Shown here: piece by piece, positions 30,601 to 38,381 of the stretch
How the letters are laid out: every line of letters begins with the position of its first letter
Position numbering within the stretch: the stretch's first letter is position 1
From: an uncultured Bartonella sp.
GTDB lineage: Bacteria > Pseudomonadota > Alphaproteobacteria > Rhizobiales > Rhizobiaceae
Length of the DNA: 64,000 nt
Reading direction: 5' to 3'
NCBI GenBank assembly: GCA_946478665.1
Contig: CAMLCZ010000006.1
Span: forward strand, 58,170-122,169
Program-made: the position numbers and the translations under genes
The notes under the pieces: generated by a model
Database searches by the model: none
Told to the model about the DNA's origin: nothing
What the model saw: the letters and a program-made list of their open reading frames with translations, nothing else

Positions 30601-31276
30601 AACGGTCAGCATCTTCCGCTGTCGTTGCTGCTTCACCAAGCATATCATAGGAATAACGGAAACCTCGTTCTTCCAACGGCTTGGAACGTTGTATTGCTTC
30701 TTCTATGGTTTCCCCACGCACAAACTGTTCTCCCATCATACGCATGGCCATATCCACGCCCTTACGAATGATTGGCTCGCCACACCGTGCAACAAGTTTA
30801 CCCAACGCGGAAGAAAGTTCATCAGGGTTGAATTTTTTTGTAAATTTTCCCGTAATAACGAGACCCCAAGTTGCAGCATTTACAAAAAGAGATTTTCCAC
30901 CCCCCAAATGGGAGTTCCAATCACCGCCTGCGACCTTATCACGGATAAGCGCATCTCTGGTGGCCTTATCTGGTATGCGCAATAATGCCTCCGCAAGACA
31001 CATAAGTGCGATGCCTTCATGAGACGATAAGGAATATTCATGCACCAATCCTTCTACGCCATTACCTTTATATTTGGCACGCATGGTTTCAATAAGACGA
31101 CGCGCTGTATCGGCAATCTTTCTTTTTGTAGCGTCATCAATTGTTGCTGCCTCTAACAACGGTTTGAGACATTCCGTTTCTGGACGGCGATAAGCCGCCG
31201 TAATTTTTTGGCGTAATTCGCTCTGTTTAGAAATTGGAGGGGCAAATTCAGCAAAAGGCTTTGATGCTCTGGTCAT
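27608..31276 (-). CDS. putA: Bifunctional proline dehydrogenase / P5C dehydrogenase
   Basis: A protein of 1222 residues. The order is an N-terminal arm and dimerisation helices, the PRODH FAD barrel (about 150-480, with GPGISIKLSALHPRY and RLVKGAYWD), and an ALDH domain (about 520-1010). The ALDH has PWNFPLSIF, Glu in LIAETGGQNAMIV and Cys in AGQRCSALRV. A C-terminal ALDH-like tail completes it. It oxidises proline to glutamate at the membrane, passing electrons to quinone. There is no N-terminal ribbon-helix-helix, so it is not its own repressor; the divergent Lrp-type gene fills that role. The ATG at 31276 has GGAAAG about 8 nt ahead. Confidence 0.95.
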   Translation of the reverse strand: MTRASKPFAEFAPPISKQSELRQKITAAYRRPETECLKPLLEAATIDDATKRKIADTARRLIETMRAKYKGNGVEGLVHEYSLSSHEGIALMCLAEALLRIPDKATRDALIRDKVAGGDWNSHLGGGKSLFVNAATWGLVITGKFTKKFNPDELSSALGKLVARCGEPIIRKGVDMAMRMMGEQFVRGETIEEAIQRSKPLEERGFRYSYDMLGEAATTAEDADRYYRDYENAIHAIGKASNGRGVYEGPGISIKLSALHPRYFRSQADRVMGELMPRVKQLAVLCKNYNIGLNIDAEEADRLELSLDIMDSLCFDKDLEGWNGIGFVVQAYGRRCPFVLDYLIDLARRSHHRLMVRLVKGAYWDAEIKRAQIDGLEGFPVYTRKVYTDVSYVANARKLLAAQDAVFPQFATHNAQTMSTIYHLAGPDNYKVEQFEFQCLHGMGEPLYDEVVGPDKMQRPARIYAPCGTHETLLAYLVRRLLENGANSSFVNRISDKSISVEEMIVDPVDVVRAMPVIGEQHEKIAAPKDMFGEKRPNSSGYDLSNETVLAHLSEEFQKSSDVKWVSAPASAKKGQKGRPVVNPGDHLDVVGEVIEVTEKDAEQMVASAAKACAAWVKVQPSKRADILDKAADIMQSRMPTLLALAAREAGKSIPNSIAEVREAIDFLRFYAAEVRETFKGNETPLGPVVCISPWNFPLSIFIGQVSAALVAGNTVLAKPAEETPLIAAEGVRILHEAGIPQDVLQLVPGDGKIGAALVAAKETSGVMFTGSTDVARLIQAELAKRVTAEGKPIPLIAETGGQNAMIVDSSALAEQVVGDVIASAFDSAGQRCSALRVLCLQEDVADRTLEMLKGAIRELRLGRTDFIGTDVGAVITQEAKDNIDTHIETMHAMGHKVTQLPLGEGTENGTFVAPTIIELENVKQLKREVFGPVLHVVRFKREELDQLIDDINASGYGLTFGLHTRLDNVVDHVTKRIKVGNIYVNRNIIGAVVGSQPFGGRGLSGTGPKAGGSLYLSRLIHGKPKLNLPHSGTPNNVLMEFSKWLSNEGKSDDASFARNIAVQSLVGTDVELPGPVGEDNHYAFHPRGRILLFPSTETGLYRQIACVLATGNIGVIDASSMLQKALPNLPEIISSRLIWTENYDADGPYAGCLIEGDVERVKKLQSIIIRIAGPLVLTQAASSEALVADDVPYNLNFMVEEVSTSINTAAAGGNARLMAIG

Positions 31277-31436
31277 AATTATCTTTCCACTCTGGATGGC
31301 TAATGCACATTCGCAACCTAATGGCTGCATAGATTGACAATCATATCACCGCGAATAGTTTACATCTCGCAGAAAAATAGATATTTATTAGGTAATTTTC
31401 TTGTATTTTTATACTGTTTTAGGATTTTTTATATAA

Positions 31437-31907
31437 ATGTCGAGTTCTAATAGTGAAATTGACCGAATAGATAATCGCATTATTGATGCTTTGGTTGAAA
31501 ATGGCCGTATATCCATAACCGAGCTTTCCGAAAAAGTTGGGTTATCTAAAACACCATGCCAATTGCGACTGAAAAGACTTATCAATGATGGATATATTAC
31601 TGGTTTTCGCGCAGTTCTTAATCCCGCCAAAATGGGAATGGATCATATAGCATTTGCTGAAGTAAAACTTTCTGACACGCGTGAAGAAGCTTTAACCGCA
31701 TTTAATACAGCCGTTAAAAAAATCCGCGAAGTTGAAGAATGCCATATGATTGCCAGTTCATTTGATTATTTGTTGAAAGTTAGAACTAGCGATATAAAGC
31801 GCTATCGCATTGTTTTGGGAGAAAAAATTTCTACTCTCCCTTATGTTGCAAGCACATCGACTTTTGTCGTCATGCAAAATGTTGTCGATGCTGGCTTCAG
31901 GCGCTAA
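31437..31907 (+). CDS. putR: Lrp/AsnC-family regulator of proline catabolism
   Basis: A protein of 156 residues. The N-terminal winged helix (about 8-60) includes RIDNRIIDALVENGRISITELSEKVGLSKTPCQLRLKRL. A RAM/effector domain (about 70-150) follows. It is divergent from putA with 160 bp between the starts. That is the arrangement of PutR activators in Rhodobacter and Agrobacterium, which switch on putA with proline as effector. AGGA lies about 12 nt ahead of the ATG, a rather long spacing. Its 3' end overlaps a terminator hairpin shared with the convergent transporter gene. Confidence 0.88.
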   Translation: MSSSNSEIDRIDNRIIDALVENGRISITELSEKVGLSKTPCQLRLKRLINDGYITGFRAVLNPAKMGMDHIAFAEVKLSDTREEALTAFNTAVKKIREVEECHMIASSFDYLLKVRTSDIKRYRIVLGEKISTLPYVASTSTFVVMQNVVDAGFRR

Positions 31908-31930
31908 AAGAGAAAACACCTGAAGCCTTT
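31893..31930. terminator. Hairpin terminator overlapping the putR stop
   Basis: GGCTTCAGG-N17-CCTGAAGCC is a perfect 9-bp stem followed by TTT. It lies between two convergent genes, and its left arm is inside the last codons of putR. Confidence 0.6.
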
Positions 31931-31937
31931 GCGGTTG

Positions 31938-33413
31938 CTAGTTTAATTTTGGATGTTGATCTACAAGATTTTGTCTTTGTTCTTCCAAGTCAGATATTTG
32001 CTCTTCAATAGCATTGACCTGATCTTCGATATTATCAAAATGTTCTTGTAAAACTTCTTTCGCTTCGGATCGTGAAGATGCAACCGGTGTTGCATCTTTT
32101 AAAGGTCTATTTGCCGTTTCAGGAACGCTAATTGCCGCTACCAAGCCAAAAACAGCGACAATGATAAGATAATATGCCGGCATATATAATGAATGAAACA
32201 TTTCGACCAACCAGGCAGCTATTGGCGGTGTAAGCCCAGCTATTAAAACAGCAATATTAAAGCAGATAGCCAAGGTTCTAAATCGAACCTCTGTAGGAAA
32301 GAGCGCTGGAAGAATAGATGCCATTACACCGGTAAAACAACAAAGAATTAGAGCTAGAATTGCAATACCCACTGTTATGAAAATGATACTCGAATGCCCA
32401 ATCATATAAAAAGCAGGAATTGCCGAAACGAGAAGAGCAATTGAACCCAAATATAAAAAAGGCTTGCGCCCTATCCTATCGCTTAAAAATCCAATAAATG
32501 GCTGCAAAAAAAGCATGAAAACCATAACAACAATAATAATCAACACCCCATGATTATAACTGTAACCAAGATTTACAGAGAGATAGTTGGGCATATAGGT
32601 TAAAAGCATATAATAGGTAGAATTGGTTGCTATTACCAAAAAACAACTGACCAATATGCCTTTTAGATTGTCGTGAAAAATCGCCCCCATTGAAATTGCG
32701 GGTTCCAACTTGGTTTCGCTGTTGTTTTGGGCTTCGTAAGTTGGTGATTCATCCAGCGACTTTCTTAAATAAAGCCCCACCAATCCAAGTGGTAAAGATA
32801 CAAAAAACGGAATGCGCCATCCCCATGCGTTCATCAATTCTTGCCCTAAAACGAACGAAATCAATGAAACAACAATAGCACCCACAAGAAAACCGGCAAT
32901 GGAACCAAAATCCAACCAGCTTGCTAAAAAACCACGCTTACGATCAGGCGAATATTCACTAACGAAAACCACCGCTCCCGCATATTCACCACCGACAGAT
33001 AAACCTTGAATAATTTTTGCCAATAATAATAGTATAGGAGCCAATACACCTATTGTGTCGTATGATGGAATAAGACCGATAAAAAATGTACTCGCCGACA
33101 TAAGAATAATAGTAAATGACAATATATTCTTACGTCCGTATTTATCTCCCAAATAACCAAAGACAGCTCCGCCCAACGGGCGAAATAAGAATGGGATAGA
33201 AAATGTAGCAAGTGATGCGATCAGTTGTACTGATGATGGTGCTGAAGCAAAAAATGTCTGCCCTATCACAACAGCTAAAAAGCCATAAACACTAAAATCA
33301 AACCATTCGATAGCATTGCCTAAACCGGAAGCACATATAACTTTGCGTAACTCTTGATTACCAACAATCGGAATATCTTTAACTGTAAGTGGTTGCTGTG
33401 TCGCATCGGACAT
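31938..33413 (-). CDS. proP: MFS proline/betaine:H+ symporter, ProP-like
   Basis: A protein of 491 residues from MSDATQQPL, with 12 membrane helices. The metabolite:H+ symporter motifs are NAIEWFDFSVYGF (about 33-45), GYLGDKYGRKN, QGLSVGGEYAGAVVFVSEY (about 132-150) and GFLSDRIGRKP. The C-terminal 40 residues, NIEDQVNAIEEQISDLEEQRQNLV, form a heptad-patterned coiled coil, as in osmosensing E. coli ProP. It lies tail to tail with putR and next to putA, so it likely supplies proline for catabolism, osmoprotection, or both. AGGAAGGA precedes the ATG. Confidence 0.82.
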   Translation of the reverse strand: MSDATQQPLTVKDIPIVGNQELRKVICASGLGNAIEWFDFSVYGFLAVVIGQTFFASAPSSVQLIASLATFSIPFLFRPLGGAVFGYLGDKYGRKNILSFTIILMSASTFFIGLIPSYDTIGVLAPILLLLAKIIQGLSVGGEYAGAVVFVSEYSPDRKRGFLASWLDFGSIAGFLVGAIVVSLISFVLGQELMNAWGWRIPFFVSLPLGLVGLYLRKSLDESPTYEAQNNSETKLEPAISMGAIFHDNLKGILVSCFLVIATNSTYYMLLTYMPNYLSVNLGYSYNHGVLIIIVVMVFMLFLQPFIGFLSDRIGRKPFLYLGSIALLVSAIPAFYMIGHSSIIFITVGIAILALILCCFTGVMASILPALFPTEVRFRTLAICFNIAVLIAGLTPPIAAWLVEMFHSLYMPAYYLIIVAVFGLVAAISVPETANRPLKDATPVASSRSEAKEVLQEHFDNIEDQVNAIEEQISDLEEQRQNLVDQHPKLN

Positions 33414-33827
33414 ATAGTCTTCCTTCCTCTCAAATACATTATGCAAAATATATTTTTCTTGAACGCGGATAGAGAACCTATTGGGATCAAGATCTTTTCA
33501 TACCAAACGACAACACCTTTTAAGTCGGATAACATTTGTTTCCATTTACAAATCAAATTCACATGGACGAATTAACCCCTATGTGAATTCAACTCTTAGA
33601 AACACGCGGCAAAAATAGCGTGCTCAATACTGGCGATAACGCTTTTGAAATAGGGCAAATTGACCCATCGTCAACAATTTAGGTGTAATAAAATGGCGAT
33701 CTTTACCGCCAGTTTTTACGGTCATTGATAATTTCATATATCAATTTTTATAAGCCGGATAATTATCTTTTCTTTGCAGAATTAGGCAATATATTCCATC
33801 TCATAAGTTTCACAAAACGGAAGCCCC
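33414..33827. other. Intergenic region, no gene seen
   Basis: This stretch holds the transporter promoter on its left side. A weak hairpin, TGGCG-N8-CGCCA, at 33694-33711 is followed by GTTTTT. I see no convincing coding frame with codon structure or a ribosome site. Confidence 0.5.
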
Positions 33828-34397
33828 ATGGAAGAACTGATCTACATTTTGCCTTTTGATGAATATGGGACAGCCATTTCCGTTTCCCTTATTATTATTG
33901 CGCTCATCATATTTTCATTCATTATGCGCATTCTCAAAATACCGCAAAAGCTAATGGTTATCTTCACAGGTGCGTTAGCAATGATGGCTTTGTATGCCTT
34001 TCAAAGCGACAGTGTGAGTCCAATTCAGCCCTTCATTGATTTGGCAAAAAGGCAAAAGCAAATCGATCAGCAGCTTAAAAATGCTCCCATACAATTGAAA
34101 GGTAGCAAGCTGACTCAGGCAAAAGTTCGTCAAAATGCAATTATATTATATGCCATTATGGACGATAATTCTGCTAAAAGCACAAATGGAGGAGATACAG
34201 AAAATGCTGCACCCCAATATATCTCAAGTCATCTAGCGCAATATTGCAAAATTCTTGATTTGGAAAATGATCTACCCTACAGAAAAAAATACAAAGACTA
34301 TATTGATATGAGAGTTCTTCATTACATAATATTTTTACAAATCGGTAATGATAATTATCAGATAGAAATACCGTCTTCCGCTTGTAAAAATAGATAA
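33828..34397 (+). CDS. Membrane-anchored hypothetical protein
   Basis: A protein of 189 residues with two N-terminal hydrophobic segments (about 18-35 and 42-60). A basic linker, KRQKQIDQQLKN, follows, then a soluble C-terminal domain of about 120 residues. That domain has two cysteines, one in AQYCKILDLENDLPY and one near the end (SSACKNR), so a periplasmic disulfide is possible. No family is recognised. It starts after GGAAG and stands alone between a divergent transporter and the aldehyde dehydrogenase; 245 bp of AT-rich sequence follow. Confidence 0.65.
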   Translation: MEELIYILPFDEYGTAISVSLIIIALIIFSFIMRILKIPQKLMVIFTGALAMMALYAFQSDSVSPIQPFIDLAKRQKQIDQQLKNAPIQLKGSKLTQAKVRQNAIILYAIMDDNSAKSTNGGDTENAAPQYISSHLAQYCKILDLENDLPYRKKYKDYIDMRVLHYIIFLQIGNDNYQIEIPSSACKNR

Positions 34398-34642
34398 CTC
34401 TAAAAATAAATAATTCTTATTTTTAGATTAATTTTATTAAGCGCAAAAATACACGTATATTTTATGTGAAATTGTGTCGATATATGCTAAATTGATCTTT
34501 AATAGCATTTGACTACAATTATTACGTATCTTGAATGGGAACCCTTCTTTTTCTGCTGATAGATAGCGTTATAAAATCGTTTCCATATTGTTTTTTCAAA
34601 ACATTTTTCTAAACTTCCTGCATATTTGTTAAGGAGCTTATT

Positions 34643-36073
34643 ATGCGCAATACACGCAAATTTTATATTGATGGCGCCTGGGTTGATCCAATTGATGGCA
34701 TTGATCTAGATGTAATTGATCCATCAACGGAAGAAGTATGTGCTACAATTAGTAATGGCGGGGCAAAAGATGCAGATCGCGCGGTAGCTGCTGCGAAAGC
34801 GGCATTTGCAAGTTGGAAAAACACCTCACCTGAAAAACGTCTGGCTTATGTGGAAAAAATACTAGCCTTGTATAAAGCTCGTTCAGAAGAAATCGCCAAG
34901 ACCATTTCTATTGAAATGGGCGCGCCAATAGATATGGCCCTAGAACATCAAACCGCTGCTGGCGCAGAAAATATTGAAATATTCATTGACAGTTTTCGTA
35001 AATTTGCGTTCCAAACCAATCTTGTATCCGGTGATAACGAAGCCTCATTAGAATATGACCCAATTGGTGTGGTTGGCTTAATCACACCATGGAACTGGCC
35101 AATGAACCAAATGACGTTAAAGGTTATTCCTGCCTTGCTGGCCGGTTGTACATTGGTTCTCAAACCTTCAGAAATTGCACCACTTTCTTGCTTGATTTTT
35201 GCCGAAATTATCGATGAGGTTGGTTTACCCGCCGGTGTCTTCAATTTGGTAAATGGCGATGGGGCAAGAGTCGGTAGCCATTTATCAGCACATCCTGATA
35301 TTGAAATGATAAGCTTTACTGGTTCTACAAGGGCTGGAAAAGCAATATCGAAAAATGCTGCCGATACTTTAAAACGCGTATGCCTTGAATTAGGGGGCAA
35401 AGGAGCTAATCTGGTTTTTGCCGATGCTGACGAACAAGCGGTAGAACGTGGTGTGCGTTATTGTTACAGTAATAGCGGGCAGAGCTGTAAAGCACCAACA
35501 CGCATGTTTGTGGAGCGTTCGTTCTATAAAAAAGCAATGGAAATCGCCAAAACTGTCGCGAATAGTATAGAATTGGCACCGGCAAATAAACATGGCAACC
35601 ATTTGGGTCCAGTCGTTTCAAAAACACAATTTGATAAGATTCAGGATTTAATCCAATCAGGTATCGATCAAGGTGCAACATTGCTGGCTGGCGGCACAGG
35701 TTTACCATCTGGAATAAATAAAGGGTATTTCGTGCGTCCAACAGTATTTGCCGACGTTACACCTGAAATGCGCATTTTCCGGGAAGAAATTTTTGGCCCT
35801 GTTCTATCAATGATCCCTTTTGATAGTGAGGAAGAAGCCATCGCAATGGCTAATGACACAAATTATGGACTAACCAACTATATTCAATCGCAAGATATAA
35901 AAAGATGCCAACGCTTAACGAAGGCTCTTCGTGCTGGCATGATAGAAATAAATGGTCATGGCTTACCAAATGGAAGTTATTTTGGTGGTGTCAAATCTTC
36001 CGGCCGTGCACGTGAAGGTGGTCTTTGGGGGATTAAAGAATTTCTTGATACAAAAGCTGTATCAAGATTCTAG
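34643..36073 (+). CDS. NAD(P)-dependent aldehyde dehydrogenase
   Basis: A protein of 476 residues, usual ALDH size. Motifs are TPWNWPMNQMTLKVIPALLAGCTLVLKPSE (cofactor site, about 148-177), FTGSTRAGK, the catalytic Glu in CLELGGKGAN (about 246-255), the nucleophile Cys in SGQSCKAPTRMFV (about 281), and EEIFGPVLSMIPF (about 382-394). It oxidises an unidentified aldehyde to its acid. AAGGAG sits 8 nt ahead of the ATG. It is monocistronic, ending at a hairpin that lies across the first possible start of the next gene. Confidence 0.92.
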   Translation: MRNTRKFYIDGAWVDPIDGIDLDVIDPSTEEVCATISNGGAKDADRAVAAAKAAFASWKNTSPEKRLAYVEKILALYKARSEEIAKTISIEMGAPIDMALEHQTAAGAENIEIFIDSFRKFAFQTNLVSGDNEASLEYDPIGVVGLITPWNWPMNQMTLKVIPALLAGCTLVLKPSEIAPLSCLIFAEIIDEVGLPAGVFNLVNGDGARVGSHLSAHPDIEMISFTGSTRAGKAISKNAADTLKRVCLELGGKGANLVFADADEQAVERGVRYCYSNSGQSCKAPTRMFVERSFYKKAMEIAKTVANSIELAPANKHGNHLGPVVSKTQFDKIQDLIQSGIDQGATLLAGGTGLPSGINKGYFVRPTVFADVTPEMRIFREEIFGPVLSMIPFDSEEEAIAMANDTNYGLTNYIQSQDIKRCQRLTKALRAGMIEINGHGLPNGSYFGGVKSSGRAREGGLWGIKEFLDTKAVSRF

Positions 36074-36084
36074 ATATAATTAGA

Positions 36085-36123
36085 TTTTCCGACAATGGAC
36101 ATATATCTGTTGTCGGAAATTTA
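36085..36123 (+). terminator. Probable terminator after the aldehyde dehydrogenase
   Basis: TTTCCGACAA (36086-36095) pairs perfectly with TTGTCGGAAA (36110-36119), followed by a short T-rich run. It starts 12 nt after the stop. An in-frame ATG at 36095 for the next gene falls at the hairpin loop, which argues against that start. Confidence 0.6.
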
Positions 36124-36160
36124 TCGTACTTATCATCCCTTTAGCCGTACAGGATATGCC

Positions 36161-37162
36161 TTGATAGAATTAATTACTGACGAAACAGCAATTGGACAGA
36201 GAATAGATCATTGGCTTGCAAAAACATGTGAAGCCGATCTGTCACGTTCCCGCATTCAAGCACTTATCCGCGACGGACATGTTAAAGTTGGAAATGCAAA
36301 AATTCGTGAACCCAAAACCAAACTGCGCGGTGGTGAGAAAATTGTTCTGGAACTTCCAGAACCCGTAGCCGCCAAACCATTGGGTGAAGCAATTCCATTA
36401 GTTATTCTTTATGAAGATGACGATGTCATTGTGATTAATAAACCCTCCGGCCTCGTCGTCCATCCTGGCAATGGTAACTGGACGGGAACATTGGTTAATG
36501 CGCTTGTCTATCACTGTGGAGATACACTGTCGGGTATTGGAGGGGTGAGACGACCAGGCATTGTGCATCGTTTGGACAAAGATACGACCGGTGTAATGGT
36601 CGTGGCAAAAAATGATAATGCCCATAAATCTTTATGCGAACAATTTGCTGATCACGGTAGAACAGGTGCATTGGAACGTACCTATCAAGCATTTGTCTGG
36701 GGAACTCCAGACCGGAACACCGGTGTGATTGACACGTATTTGGGACGCTCATCACGAGATAGAACCAAAAGAACTGTGGTTTCCCCTGAACAACTGGATG
36801 CTCGCCATGCTATAACACATTTTACCTTATTGAATAAATATGGTGCATCAGAAGATAGTTCTGCTATTGCGAGTTTAATTGAATGTCGCCTTGAAACAGG
36901 AAGAACCCACCAAATTCGCGTTCATATGGCGCATATTGGGCATCCTTTAATTGGCGATATGGAATATGGAAGTGCCTACAAAACAAAAGCAAATCGCCTA
37001 CCTGAACCGGTAAAAACTGTCGTAGAAAATTTTTCTCGTCAAGCCCTTCATGCTGCAAGTCTCACATTTGAACACCCATCAAATGGAAAAATTATGAGCT
37101 TCAAGAGCGCGTTACCCGACGATATGGCACAGCTCCAAGCCGCATTATGTCAGCTCTCATGA
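36161..37162 (+). CDS. rluD: RluA/RluD-family 23S rRNA pseudouridine synthase
   Basis: A protein of 333 residues. The S4 RNA-binding domain (about 8-60) reads GQRIDHWLAKTCEADLSRSRIQALIRDGHVKV. The catalytic domain has VINKPSGLVVHPG, the signature HRLDKDTTGVMVVAK with the catalytic Asp, and LETGRTHQIRVHMAHIGHPLIGD. It matches RluD, which modifies helix 69 of 23S rRNA. The longest frame starts with ATG 36095 inside a hairpin and without a ribosome site. TTG 36161 has AGGA six nt ahead and gives a normal N-terminus, so I prefer it. The RluD assignment within the family is likely but not certain. Confidence 0.85.
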   Translation: MIELITDETAIGQRIDHWLAKTCEADLSRSRIQALIRDGHVKVGNAKIREPKTKLRGGEKIVLELPEPVAAKPLGEAIPLVILYEDDDVIVINKPSGLVVHPGNGNWTGTLVNALVYHCGDTLSGIGGVRRPGIVHRLDKDTTGVMVVAKNDNAHKSLCEQFADHGRTGALERTYQAFVWGTPDRNTGVIDTYLGRSSRDRTKRTVVSPEQLDARHAITHFTLLNKYGASEDSSAIASLIECRLETGRTHQIRVHMAHIGHPLIGDMEYGSAYKTKANRLPEPVKTVVENFSRQALHAASLTFEHPSNGKIMSFKSALPDDMAQLQAALCQLS

Positions 37163-37329
37163 AACTTTTTTGGTTGTTAAATGTTTGAAAATTAAGGAAG
37201 TGAAAAAAACAAATAGGTTTTTTTTAAAATCGTCATATTACTATTTAAATTTTGTGCGACACTTCCTATCTAATAAGTCAATTTGCGTTTTTGCCTTTAT
37301 AGGGAATGCGCGCTAAAGGAGGGTGCTTC

Positions 37330-38247
37330 ATGGCCCAAACAACTTTACCTTCTATAACGACCGGTGACGGGGGACTCACGCGCTATCTTGAAGAGATACG
37401 TCGTTTTCCTATGTTGGAGCCACAAGAAGAATATATGCTCGCCAAGCGTTACCGCGAACATAACGACCCGAAAGCGGCCCACCGCCTTGTTACCAGCCAT
37501 CTTCGCTTGGTTGCAAAAATCGCCATGGGGTATCGTGGCTATGGGTTACCGATTGGCGAAGTTATATCTGAAGGCAATGTCGGTCTTATGCAGGCAGTAA
37601 AACGCTTTGAGCCTGAAAGAGGTTTTAGACTAGCAACATATGCTATGTGGTGGATTAAAGCATCTATACAAGAATATGTTCTACGCTCGTGGAGCTTAGT
37701 CAAAATGGGTACCACCGCGAGCCAAAAGAGACTGTTCTTCAATCTTCGCAAGGTAAAAAGCAAAATACAGGCGCTGGATGATGGTGATTTGAACCCTGAA
37801 CAGGTGAAGGAAATAGCCTCGCGTCTTAATGTAAGCGAAGAAGATGTTATTTCGATGAATCGACGCCTTTCGGGTGATACCTCACTCAATGCGCCAATAC
37901 GTGCCAGCGAGGGCGAAAGTGGCGAGTGGCAAGATTGGCTTGTTGACGAATCGAATAGCCAAGAACAAAACCTTATAGAACAGGATGAATTGGAAAACCG
38001 GCGTTCAATGTTGGAACATGCAATGGACGGATTAAATGACCGTGAAAAGCGTATTTTTACGGCACGTCGTCTATCCGATGATCCAATTACATTGGAAGAG
38101 CTATCAAGTGAATTTGGTATAAGTCGCGAGCGCGTACGTCAAATCGAAGTTAGGGCATTTGAAAAAGTGCAAAACGCTGTAAAATCTGCTGCCATAGCGC
38201 AAAAACAGGCACTTTTACCAACAACGCATGCAATTGGTTCCAAATAA
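37330..38247 (+). CDS. rpoH: RNA polymerase sigma-32 (heat-shock) factor
   Basis: A protein of 305 residues from MAQTTLPSI. Region 2 reads RLVTSHLRLVAKIAMGYRGYGLP and FRLATYAMWWIKASIQEYVLRSWSLVK. The diagnostic RpoH box is close to QRKLFFNLR (here QKRLFFNLRK, about 132-141). Region 4 is LEELSSEFGISRERVRQIEVRAF (about 255-278). It directs transcription of chaperone and protease genes. AGGAGG lies 8 nt ahead of the ATG at 37330; an upstream in-frame ATG at 37306 lacks one. Many alphaproteobacteria have two rpoH genes, and only one is in view. Confidence 0.95.
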   Translation: MAQTTLPSITTGDGGLTRYLEEIRRFPMLEPQEEYMLAKRYREHNDPKAAHRLVTSHLRLVAKIAMGYRGYGLPIGEVISEGNVGLMQAVKRFEPERGFRLATYAMWWIKASIQEYVLRSWSLVKMGTTASQKRLFFNLRKVKSKIQALDDGDLNPEQVKEIASRLNVSEEDVISMNRRLSGDTSLNAPIRASEGESGEWQDWLVDESNSQEQNLIEQDELENRRSMLEHAMDGLNDREKRIFTARRLSDDPITLEELSSEFGISRERVRQIEVRAFEKVQNAVKSAAIAQKQALLPTTHAIGSK

Positions 38248-38322
38248 ACCTTATTCTGGATAAGCGTTATTTTAGACAATCATAAGATGTCGTTTATCTA
38301 GTCAAACTAAAGCTTAAATATG

Positions 38323-38350
38323 AAAAAGAGGCGGTATACCGCCTCTTTTT
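38323..38350. terminator. Bidirectional terminator after rpoH
   Basis: AAAAAGAGGCGGTATACCGCCTCTTTTT is a perfect 28-nt palindrome between two convergent genes. It has strong T runs on both strands. Confidence 0.9.
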
Positions 38351-38381
38351 TATTTAAATCGCCTACTCTACATTCGCAGAA

